The position numbers and the translations under genes were made by a program. From assembly GCA_964498585.1 (NCBI GenBank), contig CAZCHH010000031.1, positions 1-43,751 of the forward strand: a stretch of DNA of 43,751 nucleotides. The letters run 5' to 3'. Below, one piece after another: positions 1-7,261 of this stretch. The DNA is from JAAYJM01 sp964498585 (GTDB taxonomy: Bacteria; Bacteroidota; Ignavibacteria; Kapaibacteriales; UBA2268). The notes below the pieces were generated by a model. It did not search any database and was not told where the DNA came from. It saw only the letters and a list, made by a program, of their open reading frames with translations. Numbering within the stretch: the stretch's first letter is position 1; every line of letters begins with the position of its first letter.

Positions 1-394
1 AAGCTCTAAAAATTGTCATTCCTTGCTGCGGTTACCTATGACATTACTATTTGTCATTATGGCATACGCCAGAATGACACATTTGATGATGTAATCTACT
101 TAAATAAAAAACTTCTTATATCAGAGGATTTGGAATAATAAGATTATTATTTATATATGAATTTTGTGGTCAAGCCCTCGTTCTATATTATTTTTATATA
201 TTCAAGTGAATTGCTTTTGAGAAGAAAATGGGATTTATATAAAAAAATTAATAGTTAATAGTAACTTCATTTTTTTATTTCTGGTATTTCTTTCATCTAG
301 GAAAATGAACTATTCAATTTTAAGTAAAATGTATGTAACTTATTGTTCAGACTTTGTAATATGTTGAAATTATTGAGATTATAAAATCAATTTG
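1..394. repeat. Intergenic region with a decayed hairpin repeat (1-130)
   Basis: No gene is seen here. Positions 52-63 and 68-79 form a 12-bp stem with one mismatch (TGTCATTATGGC / GCCAGAATGACA) around a 4-nt loop. The sequence from about 71 to 130 closely resembles 39814-39875: both read AGAATGACAC, then TGATGATGT-like, then TTAAATAAAA, then ATCAG. This marks a shared dispersed repeat family. From about 140 to 394 I see only AT-rich sequence downstream of the minus-strand tRNA. Confidence 0.55.
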
Positions 395-468
395 CGGTCC
401 CGAGAGGACTCGAACCTCCGACACCCAGTTTAGGAAACTGGTGTTCTATCCTGCTGAACTACGGAACC
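395..468 (-). tRNA. tRNA-Arg (anticodon CCT)
   Basis: The minus strand folds into a full cloverleaf. The acceptor stem GGTTCCG (from 468 down) pairs with CGGGACC (402 to 396), with one G-U pair. The anticodon arm is CCAGT-TTCCTAA-ACTGG, giving anticodon CCT, which reads AGG arginine codons. The T arm carries GGTTCGAGTCC. The discriminator is G and CCA is not encoded (GCAAA follows). The gene lies just downstream of the minus-strand smg/DUF494 gene, 7 bp from its stop, and could be co-transcribed with that operon. Confidence 0.95.
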
Positions 469-475
469 AAAAAAT

Positions 476-949
476 TTAATTGATTGTATCATTACCACGA
501 AGCATAAACCTGCTTCCCGGATTCATCATATATGTATTGAAAACAGAATGAGCAACAAATAGCTTAACCTGTTGGGTATCAATTTGTTGAAAACCCATTA
601 AAGCAGAGCGGTCAATCAGCATTTCAATATTTTCATTTGAAATAATACCGAGTGATTTCATCGAAATAAGTTCACCCCAGGCATCTTTAGTAAAAAGCTC
701 TTTTTCAGTATCATGTAAAACCCTAAAGGATTCTTGGTTTGAAATTTCAGCGACTGGAAATAATCTTTCCGTAATTTCAGATTTATCTATTAGCCAGCTT
801 AGAGCAGTAGAAATCTCAGAATTTGAATAGCCCTTGCTTTGTAATTCTTCTATATTCAAATCATTTAAAGATTTATTCTGTCTAACTTGCTGTATAACGT
901 AAACTATTATCTCTATAATTTTTTCGTACATAAAATTTTCCATAATCAT
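476..949 (-). CDS. smg: Smg/DUF494 family protein
   Basis: A 157-aa protein that matches the overall pattern of the Smg (DUF494) family. It has an amphipathic N-terminus (YEKIIEIIVYVIQQVRQ), a middle segment about a GYSNSEISTALSWL helix (family: ...GF...EI..AL.WL), and a C-terminal helix with LIDRSALMG and VKLFVAHSVFN (family: IDR...L..E.. and VLFNQPG-like end). The molecular role of the family is not firmly known; in proteobacteria smg lies next to the DNA uptake/topoisomerase genes. Here it is the last gene of the holB-ricT-ybeY operon, 10 bp after ybeY, which suggests a housekeeping role. Two further in-frame Met codons (residues 3 and 7) could also be the start. Confidence 0.75.
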   Translation of the reverse strand: MIMENFMYEKIIEIIVYVIQQVRQNKSLNDLNIEELQSKGYSNSEISTALSWLIDKSEITERLFPVAEISNQESFRVLHDTEKELFTKDAWGELISMKSLGIISNENIEMLIDRSALMGFQQIDTQQVKLFVAHSVFNTYMMNPGSRFMLRGNDTIN

Positions 950-959
950 TTTTCTCTAA

Positions 960-1391
960 TTATAACGAATGATTAATAATTTTAATGTATTTGCTTTCAG
1001 TGTCGTTCATATTTTTTCTTTCATCATAAGTGGCATCGTTTAATCCACAGAGATGCAGTGCAGAATGAGCAGCATACCTCATAAGCTCATCTCTTAATGA
1101 AACGTTGTATTCCTTAGCTTGTTTGATTGCAATTTCAATAGATATATATGCCTCTCCATCAATTTCTTTTTCATCATCAGCTAACGAAAAACAAATAACA
1201 TCAGTAGGATAATTGTGGTTCAAAAACTTTTTGTTTATCTTTTTTATTTCTTTATTATCGACAATAATGAGAGATAATTGAGCATTTGTGTATCCAAAAT
1301 CAGAAAAAATCGCACCAACAATAGCTTTAATTTTTTTTCTAAAAATACGTTTATAGCGTGAAGTATTTATTATATTTATTTTTATAGCCAT
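960..1391 (-). CDS. ybeY: Endoribonuclease YbeY (16S rRNA 3'-end maturation)
   Basis: A 143-aa protein, near the usual 140-160 aa of YbeY, a metal-dependent endoribonuclease involved in 16S rRNA maturation and ribosome quality control. Visible family motifs are NKKFLNHNYPTDVICFS (about residues 53-69; family: N...R..D.PTDVLSF), GEAYISIE (79-86; family: GDI.I), and the metal-binding segment HSALHLCGLND (109-119). The first two ligands, H109 and H113, are kept, but the third His of the classical H-x3-H-x5-H motif is Asp (D119). I recall Asp at this place in many Bacteroidetes YbeY proteins, so the enzyme is probably active rather than decayed. It lies 3 bp downstream of the unknown 143-aa gene, in the same operon. 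Confidence 0.93.
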   Translation of the reverse strand: MAIKINIINTSRYKRIFRKKIKAIVGAIFSDFGYTNAQLSLIIVDNKEIKKINKKFLNHNYPTDVICFSLADDEKEIDGEAYISIEIAIKQAKEYNVSLRDELMRYAAHSALHLCGLNDATYDERKNMNDTESKYIKIINHSL

Positions 1392-1394
1392 ACA

Positions 1395-1826
1395 TCAATA
1401 AAAAATACTTTCTGTCAGTGAAAGCTGCATTGCAGCAAGAAGAACAGAAGGATCTAAAGTATTGAAGTCTGCATTCAAAATATGCCTGTTTATATTTGAA
1501 AATAAAGAACAAGTGCAGTTTTTTCCAATAATCAAACTTGACAGTAAATCATCTTTTTGATTAATAAAAATCACTTCCTCAGGTTCAAAAATCATATAAT
1601 TTGTGCAATTATGCAGTTCGAAATATCCGTGATTGGTTTGCACTGAAATAAGGGTGCCGAGCAAATCAGCTCCGAGTTTGACTTTATTAAAAATAGTAAA
1701 TGAAAGGGTTTGCTGAGTTTTTGGATTAGTCAAACGCCAGGAAAAAGAATCTTCAACCTCTTGTGCTTGAGCTTCCAATACTTCTTCAATTTTTTTTATG
1801 TCTTGTTTATTAAAAAAAAAGCTCAT
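1395..1826 (-). CDS. Hypothetical protein, conserved-operon member
   Basis: A 143-aa cytoplasmic-looking protein that I do not recognise. It has no signal peptide or membrane segment. The N-terminus is a charged helix (residues about 7-26, KQDIKKIEEVLEAQAQEVED). The middle looks beta-rich (WRLTNPKTQQTLSFTIFNKV, then GTLISVQTNHGYFELHNCTN). A C-terminal helix contains DPSVLLAAMQLSL. There are three Cys (two as CTC). It begins 7 bp after ricT and ends 3 bp before ybeY, so it is almost certainly translated as part of this operon. The tight packing between a RicT and a YbeY gene points to an RNA- or replication-related job, but that is context only. Confidence 0.75.
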   Translation of the reverse strand: MSFFFNKQDIKKIEEVLEAQAQEVEDSFSWRLTNPKTQQTLSFTIFNKVKLGADLLGTLISVQTNHGYFELHNCTNYMIFEPEEVIFINQKDDLLSSLIIGKNCTCSLFSNINRHILNADFNTLDPSVLLAAMQLSLTESIFY

Positions 1827-1833
1827 TCTTCTT

Positions 1834-2970
1834 TTAAAATTTGTTATTAATTAAATCTAAATCCTCAATCATATCAATAGATTTCAAATGGTCGCAGCAA
1901 TGATGCTCTTCCTTTGCATATTGAATTTTGCCATTCTTTCGGTATTGCTCGAGTTCTATAAAAGTCAATTGTTTATATGCTCCAGATGCAGTTATATTCA
2001 GATAAACAATATTTTTAAATATATCAATTTTGCATAATACTGCTTCTCCTAATGTATCTAAATTTACAATAGAATTAATAGGGGGAAATTTTTTAAATGC
2101 TTCTATATAAGTGTCATATTCATATAGAAGGCAGCATTTCAATCTGCCGCAGTAGCCGCTAAGTTTAGCAATGTTATTTGATAATTGCTGAGTTTTTGCG
2201 TGGTCTAAGGTTACATGGTTAAAATCGTTAGCAAAACAAGAGCAGCAAATTGTTCTACCGCAAGAGCCAATTCCCTCAATTCGTTTTGCTTCTTCGCGTG
2301 TGCTAATCTGTCTTAACTCTATACGTGTTTTGAAATTACGGGCTAATTCCTTTACAAGTTCGCGGAAATCAATTCTTTGAGGTGCAGTAAAGAAAATAGT
2401 AAGACGCTGGCGGTCATATTGCCATTCTGCCTCTATTACTTTCATATCGAAAGCATTATGCTTAACGTATTCTTTTGTCTTTTCGACAACAAAAACCTCT
2501 TCTAACCTGTTGCGATTGAATTTTTCAAGGTCGTCTGCATTTGCTAATCTAATTACAGAATGCTCTACCTTTTCATTCTTATAAATGCTTTTTAATTTTG
2601 ATAAAGCTTCTTCGCCGAAAGAATTGATAAATCCAAAGTCAATACCGTTTTCTACTTCTAATAAAACATAATCGGGTTTTGTTATAACTATGCCATAATC
2701 ATTCCTGTAAATCGCTTTTCTTTTACATTTAAAAACTACTTCAACGTAATCGGGTATTGACTCTAACTCTTGATTTAGTAAATATAAATCCTTTATTTCA
2801 TCTTTTTCAACTATATTTTTCTTCTCGTCTATTCCAGTTATTGCTGTTCCATTATTGCCGTTTGTCTTTGTCTTGTTACTAAATGTTATCGGTGTATCCT
2901 TCTGTATTTCTATCAACGTAGTAATATTGTTTTTATCAAAATGTGAGAATTTGGTATTATCATTATTCAT
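1834..2970 (-). CDS. ricT: RicT/YaaT-like PSP1-domain protein
   Basis: PSP1 C-terminal domain protein. In Bacillus, RicT (YaaT) forms the RicAFT complex, which binds Fe-S clusters and controls mRNA processing. In this 378-aa reading the domain starts near residue 76 (VEVVFKCKRKAIY) and runs to about 285. It carries the family hallmark GIGSCGRTICCSCF (about 233-246) and the second Cys group SGYCGRLKCCLLYE (about 271-284), seven cysteines in all. The N-terminal ~70 residues are a low-complexity extension. The start used is ATG at 2970, preceded by an AGG. An upstream in-frame TTG at 3024, overlapping the holB stop by 4 bp, would add 18 residues. The holB-ricT order is conserved in Bacillus and Bacteroides. 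Confidence 0.9.
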   Translation of the reverse strand: MNNDNTKFSHFDKNNITTLIEIQKDTPITFSNKTKTNGNNGTAITGIDEKKNIVEKDEIKDLYLLNQELESIPDYVEVVFKCKRKAIYRNDYGIVITKPDYVLLEVENGIDFGFINSFGEEALSKLKSIYKNEKVEHSVIRLANADDLEKFNRNRLEEVFVVEKTKEYVKHNAFDMKVIEAEWQYDRQRLTIFFTAPQRIDFRELVKELARNFKTRIELRQISTREEAKRIEGIGSCGRTICCSCFANDFNHVTLDHAKTQQLSNNIAKLSGYCGRLKCCLLYEYDTYIEAFKKFPPINSIVNLDTLGEAVLCKIDIFKNIVYLNITASGAYKQLTFIELEQYRKNGKIQYAKEEHHCCDHLKSIDMIEDLDLINNKF

Positions 2971-3020
2971 TATTTTACCTAAAAATACATAAAATTTCTT
3001 TGTTGTATCATTTTCAATTA

Positions 3021-4166
3021 TCAAAATAACAAAATTTCTCGAAGTTTTAGAAATAAATTTAAAAAAATTAATTGATTTTGCACATTTTTATTTACCTGAG
3101 TTATTGCTTTTTCGATTAAGGTGATTGCCAGAGATAAGTCTTTATCGCCAAAATTTTTTGCAAAACTTTGTAAATCGTTCTTTTGGTCTATGTTTATTAT
3201 ATGGCTTGTATTCCCAGTCAGTGATATTGTACTTGCATCTCTAATCCAAACTAAAATATGCAGTAAAACTGCAATATATTTCTTTTTATCTTTGCTACTT
3301 AAAATTTTATCAATATTTTTTACTAAATCAAATCTAAAAACTCTTTTTTTCAAAGATGATCGTAGAAGCTCTACTGAATCTTTTCTTAACTTCTTTACAT
3401 CTTCGTTTAAAAATTCAAGTGCTGATTGGTATGAACCTTGAGCAAAACAAGCAAAAAGCTTTGCATCTGCTTCAGATATATTATGCTTTTTAATTAATAA
3501 TTGTTCTAATTCTTCCTGAGCAAGCGGCTGGAAATGTATTTGCTGGCAGCGAGATAAAATTGTCGGTAAAACTTGCTCCTGACGGGATGTTATTAATATA
3601 ATTGTTACGCCTTCGTTCGGCTCTTCTAATGTCTTTAAAAATGAATTGGCAGATTCTTTTGTAAGCTCATCAGCACGTAGAACTATTATTACTCTTCGAC
3701 CGGCTTGCATTGCCGACATTGATAAATTCTTTTTTAACTCTCGAATTGATGCAATCTTTATTTGATTTGCATTGGAAATTGCAATTTTATGATAATAATC
3801 TAGTGCTTTTAATCTGAATTGGACTTGTATTTCTTCTATTTGTTCGTCAGATAGTTTAGAAAAAGAGCTATCGCTTTTGCTGTCCGAGGATTTTCCTGCC
3901 GGCAAAGAATAAATAAAGTTTAAATTTGGATGTTGCAAATGAACGAACTGCTTGCAGCTATCGCATTTGCCACAGGCAGAAATAACTTCGTCATTTTCAA
4001 CTGGCGAAAGGCAATTGAGTGTTTTTGCAAATTCTATTGCTACAGCTTCTTTCCCTACTCCATCATTTCCCCAGAAACAATATGAGTTGGCAACGCGATT
4101 TTCCTTAATTGCCCTTTGCAAAATATTTTTTACTCGTTGTTGCCCAGCTATCTCTTCCCAAGCCAT
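3021..4166 (-). CDS. holB: DNA polymerase III subunit delta'
   Basis: AAA+ clamp-loader subunit of 381 aa. The N-terminus AWEEIAGQQRVKNILQRAI is typical of delta'/DnaX proteins. The P-loop is GNDGVGKE (residues 33-40). A zinc module is formed by CGKCDSC (65-71) plus C52. The Walker B/sensor region shows VIIVLRADELTKESANSFLK and the SRC motif (ILSRCQQIHF). It is the first gene of a minus-strand operon with ricT, an unknown gene, ybeY and smg. Upstream, TAAATTTG (minus strand of 4198-4205) resembles a Bacteroidetes -7 box 32 nt before the start, with a TTTG 16 nt further up, a slightly short spacing. A loop of Ser/Lys/Asp-rich sequence (about residues 92-106) looks like a lineage insertion. Confidence 0.93.
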   Translation of the reverse strand: MAWEEIAGQQRVKNILQRAIKENRVANSYCFWGNDGVGKEAVAIEFAKTLNCLSPVENDEVISACGKCDSCKQFVHLQHPNLNFIYSLPAGKSSDSKSDSSFSKLSDEQIEEIQVQFRLKALDYYHKIAISNANQIKIASIRELKKNLSMSAMQAGRRVIIVLRADELTKESANSFLKTLEEPNEGVTIILITSRQEQVLPTILSRCQQIHFQPLAQEELEQLLIKKHNISEADAKLFACFAQGSYQSALEFLNEDVKKLRKDSVELLRSSLKKRVFRFDLVKNIDKILSSKDKKKYIAVLLHILVWIRDASTISLTGNTSHIINIDQKNDLQSFAKNFGDKDLSLAITLIEKAITQVNKNVQNQLIFLNLFLKLREILLF

Positions 4167-4944
4167 AATTAACTCAAAATTAAAAATACAGATATCACAA
4201 ATTTAATAAAATAGATTGAATCAAAAAAAATAAATAATTTAATTTTCTGTTTTTTTTTAGATAATAACTCTCCTTACGCAATTTCTCTTTTGAGAAATGA
4301 AAAATTGTAGTTTAGATACATTTTTTAATCCACTTTTCTTATTCTCCTATTGAGAGGGGTAGGGGCAGGGCTGATACGTTCTTTAAAAAGTGTTAGAATT
4401 CATAACGATTTTATTCTTTTTACTCCGTAGGAGTAAAATATTGGTAGAAATTGCATCTATTTTTGTTTTACAACTCCGTAGGAGTTGAATATTAATCAAG
4501 ATGTATTAAATATTTAACTCCTACGGAGTTACAACAATCAATTCGTTATTTTTCTACCAATATTAAATTCCTAACGGAATTTTATAAAAATGAAAATTGT
4601 TACTGAATGTTATAAAAAACAATAATTATAAAGAACGTATCAGCCCTGGGGGCAGGGGTGTGTTCTTTTTCCTTTTTCCAATAATGAATCTGGAAACAAG
4701 AAGTAATTCTTTAAACTATGATGAATGTGATTAAAATGCTTTTATTATCATAAGAATCGTACTAATCACTACAATAACATTTTTGAACAGAATTGATTTA
4801 ATATGAAAGACCAAGAACACACCCCTGCCCCTCTCAAGAGGGGAATGCGTAAGGTGAGATAATAAAATATTTGGAAATTTAAATAAAATTTATTATAATT
4901 GCATAGTTAGTTTTTTCATTAAATAATTCACAAAGGAGAAAAGT
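4167..4944. repeat. Intergenic region holding a nested inverted-repeat (MITE-like) element
   Basis: This 778-bp gap has no gene. Its outer ends are CTCTCCTTACGCA (4268-4280) and TGCGTAAGGTGAG (4846-4858), inverted repeats matching 12 of 13. Inside are short hairpins: TTTCTCTTTTGAGAAA near 4281 and CCCCTCTCAAGAGGGG at 4828-4843. A second element is nested inside: an 18-bp perfect inverted repeat (AGGGCTGATACGTTCTTT at 4367-4384 and its complement at 4630-4647), with the 9-nt direct repeat GGGGCAGGG at 4362-4370 and 4649-4657. The inner element is itself a long imperfect palindrome with ACTCCGTAGGAGT-type palindromes. The same outer family recurs near 20311-20620 and 41105-41440. No transposase is encoded, so any mobility would be in trans. 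Confidence 0.75.
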
Positions 4945-5654
4945 ATGAGATACTTTATTATTCTGATGGCTTTAATGAGTTTTAGCTTTACTTAATCTTT
5001 TTCTCAATATCCTGTTGGTTTTCCAGATTGTTGGGAATATCCTGATTCAACTTGCATTGAGAAAACAGCCTACTTCTCTGGAAGTTGCAGTACTAATGAT
5101 TCAATTTATTGTGTGTATTGGTGCAGTTATTGTATTAGAATGGTTACAGATGATGAAGGAAATGTATTTAGGTACATTTAATAAGATACTATTGGAGTTC
5201 TCATTATGATCCTGATTTATATCCAACTTACCCACATCATCAAGGACTTTGCCCTTGTTCTAAAAATATTGAATTACAATTAATGAGACATATTTTAAGT
5301 CAAAGAGAAACTGGATTAATATTTGGATTCGATAAAATTAGTGAAAGTGAATTTTGTGTAGATAATTTTAGAGCTTATGTTCATCCTTGTTATAAAGAAA
5401 TAAATATACACCAACCAAATTGGCAAAGTATTACATGCGATGGCGAACAATGTTGCAGATATAAATATAGAGTATGTTTTATAAGATGGTGCCATGGCGA
5501 AAATTGCAGATGGTTAGTTCAAGGAATTAATACTATTGGTTTTGAAGGAGTTACAAATGAATGCAAAGACCCTGATTGTTATTCTATATGTAATAGATTT
5601 TTGTTAAACTGGTGGGACCCCAATTATCCATTTCCTATAATTATACCAGACTAA
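4945..5654 (+). pseudogene. Broken gene for a cysteine-rich secreted protein
   Basis: A good ribosome-binding site (AAAGGAG, 4932-4938) precedes ATG 4945. The reading frame encodes a signal-peptide-like start (MRYFIILMALMSFSFT), then hits TAA at 4993-4995. The same frame stays open after that stop (SFSQYPVGFPDCWEYPDS...) to about 5178, where it ends at tandem TAA codons. The reading then continues in the next frame from about 5172 (IRYYWSSHYDPD...) to the stop at 5652-5654. A one-base loss near 5172-5178 would join the two. The restored protein would be about 236 aa with 19 Cys, including CRYKYRVC and CDGEQCC. TAA may have come from CAA. I do not recognise the family. It lies 12 bp before a secreted BNR protein. 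Sequencing error is the alternative, but two independent lesions make decay more likely. Confidence 0.7.
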
Positions 5655-5666
5655 CAAATAATTAAT

Positions 5667-6836
5667 ATGAAAATTAAGAATATGAAGATAATAATTTTGT
5701 TTTTTGTTTTATTAAACTACATCTCCTTTTCCAAATGGGAAATAATAAAGAATTCAAATGATATATTTTTCTGGAATCTTTCTTGCCCTGATAAGAACAA
5801 TTGTTTTATTGCAGGAGATGCTAATAATCAGAATGAATATATTGAACATACTTCTGATGGCGGCTTAACATGGTCTCAAATTTATTCAGATACTTTATAT
5901 ATGAGTCATCATCCTAAAATGTTATATGGTTTAAACTTCCCAAATAATAACATATGTTTTGTTACAGTTGACTCAGGTGTAGTTTATAAAACAACAAATC
6001 TTGGAGTAAATTGGGATACATTAAATTTTGCAAAAAATACGATTCAAACTATATATTCAAACAATGAAAATTTTATTCTAAGAGAGGAATATATCTATGG
6101 TGGAATAAAAAATAAATTATTCTATTCAATAGATACTGGGAACACTTGGAACAAATTGGAATTCCCAAAAGAGTTCGATAATTATATCTATACTCGAATC
6201 TCAGTTTTTGGAGAATATTCCGTTTTCTTTTCTCTTTTGAGTGAAGATGGCGAATATGTCTTTATAAAAACTACTGATAGCGGAACAAATTGGGAAGTTT
6301 TGACTGGTTTTGAAAATATTGGAGTAAAGTTTTATAATTCTAATTTGGGAATAGCACGTATTAAATGCAATGAAGTTCCTTATCAAAATGCATTAAAAAT
6401 TACAAAAGACGGAGGAAAAAACTGGAGACGCTCTTTCTTATATGAAAATGATGTTAAAACTGAATTTTATTGTGGGATTATGAACGGTCCTTCTACTGCA
6501 TTTATTTTTACAACAGAAGGTTTTGTTTATAAACTTAAGCCAGATGCAAATCCTGTTGAAGAATTTTTCACTCAAGGAAATGAAATATCTTTTTATCCAA
6601 ATCCTTTAAAAGCTGGAAGCATATTGAAAGTAAAGAATTTCATTATTAATGGAGATGTTTATAATATCAAACTTTATAATACTATTGGTAATGTAGTTTA
6701 TGAAAATAAATTGAGTACTTCAGAAATTTCAGAAGGAATAAACATTCCAAACGATATTAGCAGCGGTTTGTATTTTTTAACAATTTCCGGGAATGGTTTT
6801 GTGAAAACAGGGAAAATAATTATTAGTGATAAATAA
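5667..6836 (+). CDS. Secreted BNR/YCF48-like repeat protein with T9SS sorting tail
   Basis: A 389-aa exported protein with an N-terminal signal segment (IIILFFVLLNYISFS). The body has repeated Asp-box-like motifs of the BNR/YCF48 beta-propeller type: TSDGGLTWSQI, TTNLGVNWDTL, SIDTGNTWNKLEF, TTDSGTNWEVL and TKDGGKNWRRS, spaced about 45-70 residues apart. The last ~80 residues form a Por-type sorting domain: ISFYPNPL, IKLYNTIGNVVYENK, ISSGLYFLTI, and a basic end (KTGKIIISDK). Such a tail directs export through T9SS and surface attachment or release. The substrate is unknown. It starts 12 bp after the broken cysteine-rich gene and was probably co-transcribed with it; no clear ribosome-binding site of its own is seen. 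Confidence 0.85.
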   Translation: MKIKNMKIIILFFVLLNYISFSKWEIIKNSNDIFFWNLSCPDKNNCFIAGDANNQNEYIEHTSDGGLTWSQIYSDTLYMSHHPKMLYGLNFPNNNICFVTVDSGVVYKTTNLGVNWDTLNFAKNTIQTIYSNNENFILREEYIYGGIKNKLFYSIDTGNTWNKLEFPKEFDNYIYTRISVFGEYSVFFSLLSEDGEYVFIKTTDSGTNWEVLTGFENIGVKFYNSNLGIARIKCNEVPYQNALKITKDGGKNWRRSFLYENDVKTEFYCGIMNGPSTAFIFTTEGFVYKLKPDANPVEEFFTQGNEISFYPNPLKAGSILKVKNFIINGDVYNIKLYNTIGNVVYENKLSTSEISEGINIPNDISSGLYFLTISGNGFVKTGKIIISDK

Positions 6837-7261
6837 TTAATTGTTAATGAGGATTTCAAAAATTGTAATTCCGAGGCAATTATATACGAAGAAATTTACT
6901 TTTAGAGAAATGAACTAAATGTAAATATTTTTTTGCGTTCTAACTCTTAACAAGGTGTTGCAATCCCTTGTTAAGAATAATCAACCATAGGATAAATCCG
7001 ATGGCTGATATATCCATTGAAATATTTGTAATATTAGCAGTTACACGTTTCAAAAGTCAAAGTAGTTCATTATTGGAGCGCAGCTAGGAATCTCATAATT
7101 CTTTGTTAACTAAGAGCTTGATATTCTTTACTTTGTATCTGAATGACAGATAAACATATAATATCATAAAAGCAATTTGGTATTAAATTAGTATTTATTA
7201 AAAATTAAAAAAGCCCGATACTTTTTCGAATATCGGACTTTTATTATTAATCAGCTAATGC
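6837..7261. repeat. Intergenic region with two hairpins between convergent genes
   Basis: No gene is seen. A perfect 11-bp inverted repeat (TCTTAACAAGG 6945-6955, CCTTGTTAAGA 6966-6976, loop 10 nt) is followed by a shorter hairpin with one mismatch (CCATAGGA 6985-6992, TCCGATGG 6997-7004). The context AAGAATAATCA between the two recurs as AAGAATAATTC before a hairpin downstream of the other giant gene (32960-33002). The rest looks like decayed repeat sequence (TAGGAATCTCATAATTC near 7086 resembles the GAGGAATCTC motif near 39577). Confidence 0.5.
7203..7240 (-). terminator. Rho-independent terminator of the 3034-aa gene
   Basis: On the minus strand the stem AAGTCCGATA (7240-7231) pairs with TATCGGGCTT (7220-7211), one mismatch, loop 10 nt, followed by TTTTAATTTT. 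It lies 22 bp past the stop codon of the giant minus-strand gene. Confidence 0.8.

Noticed and set aside
3121..3441. 106-aa plus-strand frame
   Set aside because: Antisense to the well supported holB gene, low complexity.
4440..4560. Possible CRISPR-like repeats (ACTCCGTAGGAGT)
   Set aside because: Units are palindromes in inverted order with unequal spacing, part of a nested element, not direct repeats.
5015..5209. 64-aa open frame (MVFQIVGNILIQ...)
   Set aside because: It overlaps the cysteine-rich pseudogene in another frame; the Cys-rich frame has the ribosome-binding site and signal peptide.
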